Source of the DNA: Pseudomonas cuatrocienegasensis
GTDB lineage: Bacteria; Pseudomonadota; Gammaproteobacteria; Pseudomonadales; Pseudomonadaceae
DNA length: 64,000 bases
NCBI RefSeq assembly: GCF_900110925.1
Contig: NZ_FOFP01000003.1
Span: forward strand, 1 to 64,000
Reading direction: 5' to 3'
Position numbers and translations under genes: made by a program. Below are positions 35,953 to 47,305 of this stretch, piece after piece. How positions within the stretch are numbered: position 1 is the stretch's first letter; every line of letters begins with the position of its first letter. The notes beneath the pieces were generated by a model. That model ran no database searches and was not told the DNA's origin. It worked only from the letters and a program-made list of their open reading frames with translations.

Positions 35953-38070
35953 TCAACGGCTCACCGCTACGGCTTGGGTGTTCATGATACGCGGTGTGAG
36001 AAAAATCAACAGTTCCGACTTGTTGTCTCTGACCACGTCGCGACGGAACAACCGACCAACAAAGGGCATGTCCCCCAAGAACGGTACCTTATCAACAGAT
36101 TTAATCTGCTCATTGGAAAACACTCCGCCGATTACGATGGTCTCACCATCGCTCACCAAAACCTTGGCGTTGACCTCGTTTTTATTGATAGACACTCCAT
36201 CCGCGAATACCTGTCCGACGGAATCCTTGGTTACCTTTACTTCCATGATAATCCGGTTATCCGGAGTTATCTGCGGCGTCACTTCCAACGACAGGGCGGC
36301 CTCCTTGAAAGCGGTTGAGGTGGCGCCACTGGAGGTCGATTCCTGATAAGGTATCTCGGTCCCCTTGAGAATCTTGGCGGTTTCCTTGTCCGAGGTGACT
36401 ACCCTGGGTTGTGAAATAATCTCACCATTCCCCGTTTTTTCCATGGCTGACAGCTGTAGATCCAGCACAACATTGCTGCCGAGGTAGCCAATACCAATAC
36501 CAGAAGTACTGCTTACAACACCCATATCCACGAAAGGTAAACGCGCCAACCCATCATCTAAGGTGGTACTACCGACTTCATCAGTTCCTACAAAGTCAGC
36601 GCGCTGGCCAGTTTCATCATCAAACGCTTGAACACCATCTTTTCCACTGACATCCCAACGCCCACTTCTTGCACTGCCCCCCCAGCGCACGCCAAGCGCC
36701 TTATCATAATCAATATTTGCCTCAACAATACGCGCCTCAATCATCACCTGACGAACAGCCACATCAAGCTGCGCAATAATACGACGCAACTCATCAAGTC
36801 GCTCTTGTGTCTGGTAGGCGATAATACTGTTGGTTCTATCATCAACAGTAATCGAACCACGCTCAGATACAGCACCATCCGCACTGGTAACGGACTGAAA
36901 CAACTTCGCCATATCAGATGCTTTGGCATAGTTGACTTGAATCAGCTCACGGCGTAGCGGTGCCAATTCGGCAATCTGCTTTTGCGACTCCAGCTCCTGA
37001 CGTTCCCGTGCAGCGATTTCGTCCGCCGGCGCAACCAGCAGCACGTTGCCAACCTTGCGTTTGTCTAGCCCCTTGGTCTTGAGCACGAGATCAAGCGCCT
37101 GGTCCCAGGGAACATTTTGCAGCCGCAGAGTAATGTTGCCTGCAACAGTGTCACTAGCGACAAGGTTCAGATCGGTAAAGTCTGCAATAAGCTGCAGGAC
37201 TGACCGCACATCAATATCTTGAAAGTTGAGAGACAGTTTTTCACCACTATAGGCGAAGCGCTCTGTCTTACGCTGGTCCACTTCGTCCTGGGTCAGCGGC
37301 TTAATACTGAGCGTCAATTTATTATCGGTTTGATAGGCGAGATAGTCATAAAGCCCAGTCGGTTCAATCACTATGCTCGCTTTATCGGCAGACCCACTCG
37401 CACTCACAAACTGTACAGGAGTGGCAAAGTCCTTAACATCTAGACGTACTCGCAGCGCCTCAGGCAGCTGGGTCTTGGAGAAATCCAAGCGAATCTTCCC
37501 CCCCTGCTCCTGGATATCAGGGCTCACACTGGCATCAGACAACGTAATGACAACGTTACCTTCACCCTGCTCACCACGCTGAAAGTCGATATTGCTGATT
37601 GACTTGGCCTGAGGCACATAGGCCTTAACTGGCGCCGGAGCAGGTGTAGAGACAGTGGCAGCCGAAGTCGTCGCGACACGTGGTGCACCGCTACTTTCAC
37701 CAACAACAATGAACAGGTTATTACCCTCGGCGCGCGTATTGTAGGGCGCCAGATTGGTTAGGTTAATAATCAGCCGGGTTCGGTCCTTGGCCTCAACCAC
37801 TGTCAGGCTTCGCGCATTACCGACGCCTAACTCGCGGTTCTTGGAACCTAACTTGTTCGCTACTCCCGGCAGGTCAAGAGCAATCCTTGCAGGTTGCTCG
37901 ATGGTATAGCCACGCGGGGCAGCAACAGGCTCATCAAACGTCAGTTTTAACTCGACGCGGTCTCCGGGTAATGCAGCCACATCGAGCGTCTGCAAGTCAG
38001 CGGCCAACAAGGCTGGGGAAAGAACTATCGCCAGCAGGGAAAGACCGAGGTGCTTCAATGGGCTATTCAT
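35953..38070 (-). CDS. pilQ: Type IV pilus secretin PilQ
   Basis: PilQ forms the outer-membrane gate for type IV pili. The 705-residue precursor has a signal peptide ([24 protein letters not shown]), two N-terminal AMIN domains (about 25-260) that bind peptidoglycan, the STN/N0 and N1 domains (about 310-460), and the C-terminal secretin domain (about 470-700), including [20 protein letters not shown] and [16 protein letters not shown]. Start 38070 is chosen because the protein then begins like P. aeruginosa PilQ and CGGAACC lies upstream. An in-frame ATG at 38109 would add 13 residues before the signal peptide and cannot be excluded. Confidence 0.96.
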   Translation of the reverse strand: MNSPLKHLGLSLLAIVLSPALLAADLQTLDVAALPGDRVELKLTFDEPVAAPRGYTIEQPARIALDLPGVANKLGSKNRELGVGNARSLTVVEAKDRTRLIINLTNLAPYNTRAEGNNLFIVVGESSGAPRVATTSAATVSTPAPAPVKAYVPQAKSISNIDFQRGEQGEGNVVITLSDASVSPDIQEQGGKIRLDFSKTQLPEALRVRLDVKDFATPVQFVSASGSADKASIVIEPTGLYDYLAYQTDNKLTLSIKPLTQDEVDQRKTERFAYSGEKLSLNFQDIDVRSVLQLIADFTDLNLVASDTVAGNITLRLQNVPWDQALDLVLKTKGLDKRKVGNVLLVAPADEIAARERQELESQKQIAELAPLRRELIQVNYAKASDMAKLFQSVTSADGAVSERGSITVDDRTNSIIAYQTQERLDELRRIIAQLDVAVRQVMIEARIVEANIDYDKALGVRWGGSARSGRWDVSGKDGVQAFDDETGQRADFVGTDEVGSTTLDDGLARLPFVDMGVVSSTSGIGIGYLGSNVVLDLQLSAMEKTGNGEIISQPRVVTSDKETAKILKGTEIPYQESTSSGATSTAFKEAALSLEVTPQITPDNRIIMEVKVTKDSVGQVFADGVSINKNEVNAKVLVSDGETIVIGGVFSNEQIKSVDKVPFLGDMPFVGRLFRRDVVRDNKSELLIFLTPRIMNTQAVAVSR

Positions 38071-38122
38071 CATCAGGTTCCGTTGGGCAGACCGATTATT
38101 TTTTCTCATGCTCAATTCGCTC

Positions 38123-38650
38123 TTACGAGCGCTCCTTGAGGGCAATGCTGCGCGGACGTTCGAGCCACCCGCCATCACCATCAGGAACGATTTCCATAAC
38201 ATCAATCTTGGCCTCATCAATCGACAGGATACGGCCATGATTGCGCCCTAGATAATCCCCGACCTTCACGCGATGAACACCACCCGCACCGCTGACCAAC
38301 GCGAAAGCACCTTGCTCATTGCCTAGGGTACCGACCATTTCGAAAGTTTCGATATTGAAACCCTCAAGGAATTGGCGCACTCGAGTTTCGTCTGGCTTGA
38401 TGTCCTGAGAGCCTTTTTGTCGGCTTATAAGATCAATCTTGACTGGCGGCTGAAAAGGGCTGCGCATAGCTGCGGCACTGTAGGTAAAACTTTCATAAGG
38501 CTTGAACTTGGGCAAAGGCTCTATAGAGCCCTTGGGGCGAGCACGCACCTCATCCAGGAAGGCCTGAAGATCTGAAAAGCCCCCATTTGAACCACACCCC
38601 GACAAGGCAGCTAGAGCAACTAGTAGAAATGGACAGGAACGCTTCATCAT
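38123..38650 (-). CDS. pilP: Type IV pilus inner-membrane lipoprotein PilP
   Basis: PilP links the PilMNO platform to PilQ. The 175-residue precursor has a lipobox LSGC with the lipidated cysteine at 19. The start ATG overlaps the pilO stop as ATGA. The mature part has the PilP beta-sandwich domain (about 90-170; FEMVGTLGNEQGAFALVSGAGGVHRVKVGDYLG) that contacts the PilQ N0 domain. Confidence 0.95.
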   Translation of the reverse strand: MMKRSCPFLLVALAALSGCGSNGGFSDLQAFLDEVRARPKGSIEPLPKFKPYESFTYSAAAMRSPFQPPVKIDLISRQKGSQDIKPDETRVRQFLEGFNIETFEMVGTLGNEQGAFALVSGAGGVHRVKVGDYLGRNHGRILSIDEAKIDVMEIVPDGDGGWLERPRSIALKERS

Positions 38651-39315
38651 TTTTTCGCTCCTTTCCCAGCGACCTTAGCAGTCCCGGTCGTGCCACCTTT
38701 TACCTCTTTGTCATTGTAGCGATAGGTTTTCGCAAGAATGCTCATACGCAACTTGGAGACACTATCAGCAGAGGCTGGAACCATTTCGAAATCATGCAGC
38801 GTAACGATGCGCGGCAGGCTGGCCACGCCACTGACGAACGTCGCCAGATCGTGATACGCCCCCACTACCTTGATTTGTATTGGCAGCTCTATATAGAACT
38901 GCTGAGTAACCTCTGGCAGCAGCTTGATTTCTTCAAATTCAAGTCCACTACCAAGCCCTGTACGCGTAATGTCCTCCAGCAGCCCGGGGACCTCGGTATC
39001 ACTCGGAAGTTGACGCAGCAAGGCGCCAAAGGACACCTCCATCTCCTGCATCTGCTCCTTATAAGCCTCCAGATTTGCCGCCTGAAACGCCTTGGTAGAA
39101 AACTGCTCTTTGAGCGTTACTTCCTGCGCCTGCTGTTGCTCCAGTTGCGCTTGAAGATCCTTGAGATGAAAGTTGTAACCAAGCGCCAGCACAGCAATCA
39201 GCAAAAGGACTCCGGCAATAAACTTGATTGGTGCAGGCCAAGACCCTAGATTATTAAGGTCAAGATCCGCGAGATCAACCTTGCGCAAACTTTCAAGCGA
39301 TTCACTCAGGCTCAT
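38647..39315 (-). CDS. pilO: Type IV pilus assembly protein PilO
   Basis: A 222-residue bitopic inner-membrane protein with a transmembrane helix at about 29-47 (IKFIAGVLLLIAVLALGYNF). A coiled coil rich in Gln and Glu (about 50-90) and a periplasmic ferredoxin-like domain (about 110-200) follow. It dimerises with PilN. Start and stop overlap its neighbours by ATGA on both sides. Confidence 0.95.
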   Translation of the reverse strand: MSLSESLESLRKVDLADLDLNNLGSWPAPIKFIAGVLLLIAVLALGYNFHLKDLQAQLEQQQAQEVTLKEQFSTKAFQAANLEAYKEQMQEMEVSFGALLRQLPSDTEVPGLLEDITRTGLGSGLEFEEIKLLPEVTQQFYIELPIQIKVVGAYHDLATFVSGVASLPRIVTLHDFEMVPASADSVSKLRMSILAKTYRYNDKEVKGGTTGTAKVAGKGAKK

Positions 39316-39883
39316 TTCTCAACTTCCTCCGAGCCTAGTGCAGGCTGCGTCTGCTGCACGGTCAACTGAAATACATTCGCCTGATCCAGCGCACCAGCAG
39401 TCACTGCCTTGACTTCGGTCAAATTGGGCGACTCCAGCCAGTCAGACGACTCCAGATTACGCATCAGATTGGAAACACGATTGTTCGATTCGGCCGCACC
39501 TACGATTGCGATGTTCTTGCCGTTCATCTTGAGCGCAGTGAAATACACACCATCAGGCAACGTACGTACCAGCTGATCAAATACCCGACCAATGATCGGA
39601 CGGTTGCCCTGCAAGTCCTGGATGATCTTCATACGCTCGAGTAGCTGCTCGCGACGCGTTTTCAGCTCACTGATCTCTTTGATGCGCGCATCCAGAACCG
39701 CGATTTCCTTGCGCACGAACTCATTGCGAGCCGTCTGTCGTTCAATCGCGCTGTTCAGGTACTGGTCACCCAGAAAGATGCTGCCAGCCGCGATAATCAG
39801 CACGCCACCAAGCGCCACGAGGAACCGCTGCTTGCGCTCTTCGCGCAGCTGCTCTCGCCAGGGAAGAAGGTTGATCCGTGCCA

Positions 39884-39884
<1 letters not shown>
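39312..39884 (-). CDS. pilN: Type IV pilus assembly protein PilN
   Basis: A 190-residue inner-membrane partner of PilO. It begins MARINLLPWREQLREERKQ; the INLLPWR segment is the peptide that binds PilM in the cytoplasm. A transmembrane helix lies at about 22-42, then a coiled coil and a periplasmic domain. Its ATG overlaps the pilM stop as TGATG. Confidence 0.96.
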
Positions 39885-40975
<1,091 letters not shown>

Positions 40976-41000
40976 TTACGGACTATTTATGTTTTTCCAC

Positions 41001-41029
41001 ATTAAATAACAGTCTTGACAGAAGCGCAA
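41001..41029 (-). promoter_or_regulatory. Putative promoter of the pilMNOPQ operon
   Basis: On the minus strand, TTGCGC (plus 41024-41029) and TTTAAT (plus 41001-41006) are 17 bases apart, about 50 bp before the pilM start. It is a moderate match to sigma-70 and the only good pair in the gap. Confidence 0.4.
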
Positions 41030-41043
41030 ATGGCTCCCTGACG

Positions 41044-41074
41044 AAAAAACCGCTTATAATGTGAACGGTTTTTC
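41044..41074 (+). promoter_or_regulatory. -10 box of ponA within an inverted repeat
   Basis: TATAAT at 41055-41060 lies about 72 bp before the ponA start. It is framed by AAAAACCG and CGGTTTTT, so the element could form a hairpin or bind a dimeric regulator. The -35 hexamer at the right distance is weak. A perfect TTGACA at 41015 is too far away to pair with it. Confidence 0.4.
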
Positions 41075-41129
41075 TATTTTCGCGTCGTCTTTTTCTTAAC
41101 CCATTCTTTTATCTGGAAATACAAACATT

Positions 41130-43583
41130 TTGATGCGTTTGTTGAAGTTCCTGCTCTGGTCCTGCGTTGCTATTTTTTGTGGGCTGCTGCTCAGTTTGAG
41201 CGGCGCCTTCCTTTACCTTAGCCCCAGCCTGCCATCCGTCGAGTCGCTACGCAGCATACAGCTGCAGATCCCGCTGCGCGTCTACAGCAGCGACGGCAAG
41301 CTGATAGCGGAATTCGGCGAGATGCGCCGTTCGCCGATCGCTTTCAACGACATCCCACAAGACTTTATCAACGCCCTGCTCGCCGCCGAGGATGACAACT
41401 TCGCCAATCATTATGGCGTTGACGTGACAGGCCTGCTGCGCGCTGCCACGCAATTATTGAAAAGTGGCCAGATCCAGAGCGGCGGCAGCACCATCACCAT
41501 GCAGGTGGCGAAGAATTTCTTCCTGACCAGCGAACGCAGCTTCTCGCGCAAAACCACAGAAATTCTTCTGGCGCTGCAAATCGAGCGCGAGCTGAGCAAG
41601 AACGAGATTCTCGAGCTCTACGTCAACAAGATTTACCTGGGCCACCGCGCCTATGGTATCGAAGCAGCCGCCCAGGTCTATTACGGCAAACCCATACGCG
41701 AGCTGACACTCGGCCAATTGGCGATGATCGCCGGCCTGCCAAAAGCACCTTCGCGTTTCAACCCGCTGGTCAATCCCGAACGCGCCAAAGAGCGCCGTGA
41801 CTGGATCCTGGGACGCATGCTGATGCTCGGCAAAATCGACAAGGCGCGCCACGACGCCGCCATTGCCGAGGGCATTGACGCGCGCTATCACGTACAAGCA
41901 CCAGAAGTGCAGGCCCCCTACGTTGCCGAGATGGCCCGCGCCGAGATGGTTGGCCGTTATGGCAGCGAGGCCTACACCGAAGGCTTCAACGTCACCACGA
42001 CCGTACCCAGCGACCTGCAACACCTGGCCAACACCGCACTGCGCGAGGGTCTGGTCAACTATGACCAGCGCCATGGTTATCGCGGCCCCGAGAGTCGGTT
42101 GCCGGGCATGACCAAGGAAACCTGGCTTGAGGAACTGGGCAAACGCAATAGCCTGGGCGGGCTGGAGCCGGTCATCGTCACTCAAGTCGAGAAGAGTGGC
42201 CTGCTGGTACTCACTCGCCAGGGCCAGGAAGAAGCCGTCTCCTGGGACAGCATGAAATGGGCGCGGCCTTTCCTGAACACCAACAGCATGGGCCCTCGCC
42301 CGCAGAAACCGGCCGATGTCGCTCAAGTAGGCGACCTGGTACGCGTGCAACGTCAGGAAGATGGCAGCCTGCATTTCGTCCAGCTACCTCAGGCACAGAG
42401 CGCAGTGGTTTCGCTCGACCCGCAAAACGGTGCCATACGCGCGCTGGTGGGCGGCTTCTCCTTCGAGCAAAGCAATTACAATCGCGCAGTCCAGGCCAAA
42501 CGCCAACCAGGCTCCAGCTTCAAGCCCTTCATTTACAGTGCCGCGCTGGACAATGGCTACACCGCTGCCAGCCTGGTCAATGATGCCCCCATCGTCTTCG
42601 TCGACGAATACCTGGACCAGGTCTGGCGACCGAAGAACGACAACAACACCTTCCTAGGCCCGATTCGCTTGCGCGAAGCGCTGTACAAGTCGCGCAACCT
42701 GGTTTCGATCCGCCTGCTGCAAGCCCTCGGTATCAACAATACCGTGGACTACGTGACCCGTTTCGGCTTTAACAAACAAGACCTACCGCCCAACCTGTCC
42801 CTCGCGCTGGGCACGGCCAACCTTACGCCGATGGAAATCGCCACCGGCTGGACGGTTTTCGCCAATGGTGGGCACAAGGTCCAACCTTATCTGATCCAGC
42901 GCATCGACAACCGCCAGGGTGAAGCCCTGTTCGTTGCCAATCCGCCGACCGTCCCGAATGGCAAACCAACCGCAGAAGCGCCAGCCGCCGTTCAGTCGCC
43001 TGAAGCCCAGCTGGAAGCACCGGCCAACCTGGGTCAGCAGCTTGCAGCACAGATGCTGACCCCAGAACCTATTGCTGCCGAGCAAATCATCGACGAACGC
43101 ACCGCCTACATCATGACCAGCATGCTGCAGGACGTGATCAAGCGCGGAACAGGGCGCCGCGCCATGGCCCTGGGACGCGACGACCTGGCCGGCAAGACCG
43201 GCACCACCAACGAGTCCAAAGACAGCTGGTTCTCGGGCTACAACGCCGATTACGTGACCACCGTGTGGGCCGGCTTCGACCAACCGGAAAGTCTGGGCCG
43301 CAACGAATACGGCGGCACAGTCGCCCTGCCGATCTGGATGAGTTTCATGGGCGGGGCACTCAAGGATAAGCCCAGCCATCTACCGCCCGAGCCTGAAGGG
43401 TTGATGACCCTGCGCATAGACCCGCACAGCGGCCGTGCCGCGACACCGTCGACCGCCGACGCCTACTTCGAGCTATTCAAAAGCGAAGACACGCCACCGC
43501 CGATGTCGGAATTCGACTCGGGTTATGGCGCACCCGGCAGCCCTTTGCCTGCCGACGAAGCCGCGCCCATCGATCTGTTCTAA
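41130..43583 (+). CDS. ponA: Penicillin-binding protein 1A (PonA)
   Basis: A bifunctional class A PBP that polymerises and cross-links peptidoglycan. The 817-residue protein has an N-terminal membrane anchor (about 5-30) and a GT51 transglycosylase domain (about 55-235) with catalytic Glu in EDDNFANHYGVD and the GGSTITMQVAKN motif. An OB-like insert (about 310-420) follows. The transpeptidase domain (about 430-760) has SSFK (catalytic serine), SRN and KTGTT. It diverges from pilM across 181 bp. An in-frame insertion rich in Ala, Pro and Gln lies near 605-650. Confidence 0.96.
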   Translation: MMRLLKFLLWSCVAIFCGLLLSLSGAFLYLSPSLPSVESLRSIQLQIPLRVYSSDGKLIAEFGEMRRSPIAFNDIPQDFINALLAAEDDNFANHYGVDVTGLLRAATQLLKSGQIQSGGSTITMQVAKNFFLTSERSFSRKTTEILLALQIERELSKNEILELYVNKIYLGHRAYGIEAAAQVYYGKPIRELTLGQLAMIAGLPKAPSRFNPLVNPERAKERRDWILGRMLMLGKIDKARHDAAIAEGIDARYHVQAPEVQAPYVAEMARAEMVGRYGSEAYTEGFNVTTTVPSDLQHLANTALREGLVNYDQRHGYRGPESRLPGMTKETWLEELGKRNSLGGLEPVIVTQVEKSGLLVLTRQGQEEAVSWDSMKWARPFLNTNSMGPRPQKPADVAQVGDLVRVQRQEDGSLHFVQLPQAQSAVVSLDPQNGAIRALVGGFSFEQSNYNRAVQAKRQPGSSFKPFIYSAALDNGYTAASLVNDAPIVFVDEYLDQVWRPKNDNNTFLGPIRLREALYKSRNLVSIRLLQALGINNTVDYVTRFGFNKQDLPPNLSLALGTANLTPMEIATGWTVFANGGHKVQPYLIQRIDNRQGEALFVANPPTVPNGKPTAEAPAAVQSPEAQLEAPANLGQQLAAQMLTPEPIAAEQIIDERTAYIMTSMLQDVIKRGTGRRAMALGRDDLAGKTGTTNESKDSWFSGYNADYVTTVWAGFDQPESLGRNEYGGTVALPIWMSFMGGALKDKPSHLPPEPEGLMTLRIDPHSGRAATPSTADAYFELFKSEDTPPPMSEFDSGYGAPGSPLPADEAAPIDLF

Positions 43584-43604
43584 GCACTCGCCTATAAAGT
43601 GAGC

Positions 43605-43645
43605 GCAATAAAAAACCCGCATCTTGGATGCGGGTTTTTTATTGC
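43605..43645. terminator. Bidirectional terminator between ponA and maeB
   Basis: A perfect 19-bp stem with a 3-base loop. The core ACCCGCATC / GATGCGGGT is flanked by A6 on the left and T6 on the right, so it works for both convergent genes. Confidence 0.95.
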
Positions 43646-43683
43646 CGAGGCGGGTGGATGACCACCCGCGCTCGCCTGCCGAA

Positions 43684-44952
43684 TCAGCCGTTGAATACCT
43701 GGTCAACGGAAGTCAGCGGGTAGTGTTTCGGGTACGGCAGCGTGGCCACACCGGACTCGATGGCGGCCTTGGCCACGGCATCGCAGACGACAGTGATCAG
43801 GCGCTTATCCATCGGCTTCGGAATGATGTACTCACGACCGAACTCCAGCTTGATACCGCCGTAGGCATCACAGACATCCTGCGGTACCGGCAGCTTGGCC
43901 AGTTCGCGCAGCGCGGTGGCAGCGGCGATCTTCATCTCTTCATTGATGCGCGTTGCGCGTACGTCCAGGGCACCACGGAAGATGAAGGGGAAGCCCAACA
44001 CGTTGTTGACCTGGTTCGGGTAGTCCGAGCGACCAGTGGCCATGATCACGTCATCACGGGTGGCATGGGCCAGCTCAGGGCTGATTTCCGGATCCGGGTT
44101 GGAACAGGCGAAGACCACCGGGTTCGGCGCCATGCGCTTGAGGTTGTCTGCGGTCAGCAGGTTGGCACCCGACAGACCCACAAACACATCAGCACCATCC
44201 AGGGCATCGGACAGGGTGCGCTTGTCCGTTTCGCTGGCAAACACCGCCTTGTACTGGTTCAGATCGTCGCGGCCGGCGTGTATCACGCCCTTGCGGTCGA
44301 CCATAAAGATATTCTCGACCTTGGCGCCCATGCTCACCAGCAGCTTCATGCAGGAGATGGCCGCAGCACCAGCACCCAGGCAGACGATCTTCGCCTCTTC
44401 CAGGGTCTTACCGGCGATTTCCAGGGCGTTGAGCATGCCGGCGGCAGTCACGATGGCGGTGCCATGCTGGTCATCGTGGAACACCGGGATGTCGCATTGT
44501 TCGATCAGCGCGCGCTCGATCTCGAAGCACTCTGGCGCTTTGATATCTTCGAGGTTGATGCCGCCGAAAGTGATGGAGATGCGTTTGACGGTGTCGATAA
44601 ACGCCTGCGGGCTCTCGGCATCGACTTCGATGTCAAACACGTCGATGCCGGCAAACCGCTTGAACAGTACACCCTTGCCTTCCATGACCGGCTTGGACGC
44701 CAGCGGGCCGAGGTCGCCCAGACCGAGGATGGCCGTACCGTCGGAAATCACGGCAACCAGGTTGCCTTTACCGGTGTAGCGGTAGGCCAGCTCAGGATCG
44801 CGCGCGATCTCGCGGACCGGCTCGGCAACACCCGGGCTGTAGGCGAGCGCCAGGTCACGGGCAGTGGCAGTGGGCTTGGTAAGTTCGACGCTGAGTTTTC
44901 CCGGACGGGGCAGAGCGTGGTACTCGAGAGCGGCTGTTTTAAGATCAGACAT
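43684..44952 (-). CDS. maeB: NADP-type malic enzyme, single-domain form
   Basis: The enzyme oxidatively decarboxylates malate to pyruvate, giving NADPH. The 422-residue product contains the N-terminal malic domain (about 15-150; [43 protein letters not shown]) and the NAD(P)-binding domain (about 160-400; [17 protein letters not shown]). The metal-site motif is [11 protein letters not shown]. It lacks the phosphotransacetylase-like extension of E. coli MaeB, so the symbol is given by similarity to Pseudomonas annotation. ATG 44952 gives the family start [12 protein letters not shown]; the longer frame to 45042 is not used. Confidence 0.92.
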   Translation of the reverse strand: MSDLKTAALEYHALPRPGKLSVELTKPTATARDLALAYSPGVAEPVREIARDPELAYRYTGKGNLVAVISDGTAILGLGDLGPLASKPVMEGKGVLFKRFAGIDVFDIEVDAESPQAFIDTVKRISITFGGINLEDIKAPECFEIERALIEQCDIPVFHDDQHGTAIVTAAGMLNALEIAGKTLEEAKIVCLGAGAAAISCMKLLVSMGAKVENIFMVDRKGVIHAGRDDLNQYKAVFASETDKRTLSDALDGADVFVGLSGANLLTADNLKRMAPNPVVFACSNPDPEISPELAHATRDDVIMATGRSDYPNQVNNVLGFPFIFRGALDVRATRINEEMKIAAATALRELAKLPVPQDVCDAYGGIKLEFGREYIIPKPMDKRLITVVCDAVAKAAIESGVATLPYPKHYPLTSVDQVFNG

Positions 44953-45052
44953 AGTGGCGTTCCGCTTTTTTGGCTGTTGACAGGCAGGCGGCCGAGGATA
45001 CGCAAGTTGCATATAGCTGCACAAGACTGTTCGGTCACCCACAGGTCATGGG

Positions 45053-46483
45053 CTAGCGCACCAGTTTCACCCAGTCGCCCTGCCGTGGCTCGCCGGCGGG
45101 ATAAAGGTTGTTGAGCAGACGCAGACGGGACTCGGCCTCCTCACCCAACACACTGCCGCGCGCCAACACCGCCATGCTCTCACCCGCCTTCACGCGGTGC
45201 AGGTACAGACGCTGCGGCTGCGCCAGAGGCCGTTCGGCGGCAGTCATTTTGCGTAGACTCTGGATCACTTCAAGAAACGCGCGGTCCTGGGTCTGCAAGG
45301 CCGCATTGCGCACCACGGCTACGAACAGGTAGGCGCGTTCGCCTTGCACCACCGCAGCGACACGCCGCGTCGGGTTGCCCGCCAACAGCGCGGTGTAGCC
45401 CTGAAACTCACCCGCCGTCCAGCGCGTGCCCGCCTGCAGGGCGGAAGAGCCGGCACGCTGGCGCAGGAACGCCTCCGGGGCCAGGCGCTGCGCATTGTCT
45501 TCCAGGGTCATGGCCACGAACGCCTGCTGATCGGCACTGTGAATAATCAGCGCATCAGGCCGATTGACCAGGGACCAGCCGGGCGCAAAGCCCAGAGTGA
45601 AATCCAGGTCGGCATGGTAGAAACGCTGGCCGCGCCGTACCCCGGTGGCTTCTGAATCGCCAAAAGGCAATCCGTCCAGGTGCTTGAGAAAAGCCTCGCG
45701 GTTGATCAGTTGTTGCCCGGTCGCCAGCGCCCTGGCTGGCCCCAGGACCTCCTGCAGCCGCCGGTCATTGTCGGGATGGGTGTCGAACAGGCCGTGGTAG
45801 CCGCTGGCAGGCTGTGGCTGACCCCGCCGCGCAGCCTGGTCCCTGGCAAAGGTTTCCTGATTCTTCAGCACCTCGACCACACCGATCATCGCCTGCGGAT
45901 CATAGCCGCTGCGCGCCAGGTACTGGGCGCCGAGCCCGTCGGCCTCGAGCTCCATGTCGCGGCCGTAGCCACTGACCAGCGCGCCACCCAGGGCGTTGGT
46001 CAGATCTCCGGCTGCGCCGATGCCCGTGCCGATGGCCACTGCTTGACCCAACAGCCCCCAGGCCGTCGACTGGCTTTGCTGCTGAACGCTGTGGCGCGCC
46101 GTGACATGCCCCACTTCATGCCCCAGAACAGCGGCCAGCTCCGCCTCGGAGTTGAGGTAGGCGAGCAAGCCACGGTGGATATAGATGTAGCCGCCCGGCA
46201 ACGCGAAGGCGTTGACGTCGGGACTGTCGACCAGGGTAAAGCGGTAGTCGAGCTGGCTGCGATGGCTGGCACGCGCCACCCGCTCGCCGATCTGCTGCAC
46301 ATAGGCTTGCAGGGCTTCATTGGCATGCCGCGGGTTCTGCTTGGCGATTTCCTGGTTGTAGCGCTGCCCGAGATCGAGCTCCTGCTGCTCGCTCATCATC
46401 ACGAAATTGTTGCGCCCCGTGGCCGGGTTGACCGCGCAACCCGCCAGCACCAGCAGCGCCGCAACGCACACGAGAACCTTCAT
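45053..46483 (-). CDS. M48-family zinc metalloprotease lipoprotein
   Basis: A 476-residue periplasmic lipoprotein with lipobox LAGC (Cys16). The zinc motif HEVGH is at 122-126, with a third ligand Glu in ELEADGLGAQYLARSGYDP. After the protease domain (about 30-250) comes a middle domain of unknown type (about 270-410) and a C-terminal LysM-like region (about 420-476; HRVKAGESMAVLARGSVLG). The family (LoiP, BepA, YcaL) degrades misassembled outer-membrane proteins. The start overlaps the end of the nuclease gene by 4 bp (46480-46483), so they are coupled. Confidence 0.88.
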   Translation of the reverse strand: MKVLVCVAALLVLAGCAVNPATGRNNFVMMSEQQELDLGQRYNQEIAKQNPRHANEALQAYVQQIGERVARASHRSQLDYRFTLVDSPDVNAFALPGGYIYIHRGLLAYLNSEAELAAVLGHEVGHVTARHSVQQQSQSTAWGLLGQAVAIGTGIGAAGDLTNALGGALVSGYGRDMELEADGLGAQYLARSGYDPQAMIGVVEVLKNQETFARDQAARRGQPQPASGYHGLFDTHPDNDRRLQEVLGPARALATGQQLINREAFLKHLDGLPFGDSEATGVRRGQRFYHADLDFTLGFAPGWSLVNRPDALIIHSADQQAFVAMTLEDNAQRLAPEAFLRQRAGSSALQAGTRWTAGEFQGYTALLAGNPTRRVAAVVQGERAYLFVAVVRNAALQTQDRAFLEVIQSLRKMTAAERPLAQPQRLYLHRVKAGESMAVLARGSVLGEEAESRLRLLNNLYPAGEPRQGDWVKLVR

Positions 46484-47280
46484 GGCAGCACCTCGAGCAT
46501 GGTGGAATGAGTCAACGGCAGCATCCAGCGAGCCTGCCCAGGTTTTACGCCGCCCCGCCGCGAACGGTCAATCACCCAGCCACGTGCCTCGACCCGCGCA
46601 CCCGCCAGGCGTCGCAGGGCGCGCTCATCGAAATCGGCCAACGCCTCGGGGGCGACGCGCAGCACCAGCGACCCCGGCATCTCCAGCCAGAGGCCGCCGC
46701 GGTTACGCGCCACCTCGCGCACTGTACCAGTGACGATGGCGAAACCGCCCGCACGCACCTGCTCGGCCTGTACCAGCGGCGGGCGCGCCCATAACCCCAG
46801 GCGCTGCTCGCGCGCCTGGGCCTCGGCGTTGCGCAGGCAGTCATCGAGCAAGGTATTGGGGGCGATGGCCACGCGCACCGCCAACCCTTCGGCCAATAGC
46901 TGTGCCTCCAGATTGGCCCCGCGGGCGTCATACAGATGCGCCAGGGTACGACCGTAGTGATCCTTGGCCTGCCGGCCCAGCAATAAACCGACCCGCCCGT
47001 CGGAGGCCTCGACCAGCGCCTGCAGGCGTTTGCGCGCCGCGTTGGCGAAGGGCTCGGCAGGCCGCTCCTTGCGCGCCAGCTCGGGGGCGTTCAGGCCAAT
47101 CAGCCTGACACTGCGGCCATCGCGCAGACGCAACGTATCGCCGTCAACCACCCGCTGCACCTGCACAGGCGCGACCTGAGCAGGCGCCGGGCAGAACGCC
47201 TGGGCCAGCGAGCAGAAAACGCTGGCCATGAAAAAGGCGCCCACCAGGGACGCCTTTTTCAAGTGTGCGATACCAGCCAT
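46480..47280 (-). CDS. Thermonuclease-family (TNase/SNase) exported nuclease
   Basis: The 266-residue precursor has a signal peptide MAGIAHLKKASLVGAFFMASVFCSLAQA. The SNase domain (about 40-165) follows, with the metal-site motif VVDGDTLRLRDGRSVRLIGLNAPE, the catalytic Arg/Glu region ARKERPAEPFANAARKRLQ and KDHYGRTLAHLY. A C-terminal OB-like extension (about 170-260) is of unknown role. ATG 47280 is chosen over ATG 47229 because only the longer form has a basic n-region before the hydrophobic core. The rpmE terminator hairpin then lies inside the signal-peptide codons. Confidence 0.83.
   Translation of the reverse strand: MAGIAHLKKASLVGAFFMASVFCSLAQAFCPAPAQVAPVQVQRVVDGDTLRLRDGRSVRLIGLNAPELARKERPAEPFANAARKRLQALVEASDGRVGLLLGRQAKDHYGRTLAHLYDARGANLEAQLLAEGLAVRVAIAPNTLLDDCLRNAEAQAREQRLGLWARPPLVQAEQVRAGGFAIVTGTVREVARNRGGLWLEMPGSLVLRVAPEALADFDERALRRLAGARVEARGWVIDRSRRGGVKPGQARWMLPLTHSTMLEVLP
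47230..47260 (-). terminator. Terminator hairpin after rpmE, inside the nuclease signal peptide
   Basis: A perfect 10-bp stem GAAAAAGGCG / CGCCTTTTTC with an 11-base loop ends in CTTTTTC on the minus strand, 45 bp after the rpmE stop. It overlaps codons about 7-17 of the nuclease (LKKASLVGAFF). Confidence 0.7.
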
Positions 47281-47305
47281 CAGGCTGCTCGCTGCTGTCG
47301 GTCGC

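Noticed and set aside
41015..41060. TTGACA and TATAAT as one sigma-70 promoter for ponA
   Set aside because: The spacing is 34 bases, twice the normal distance, so they cannot form one promoter.
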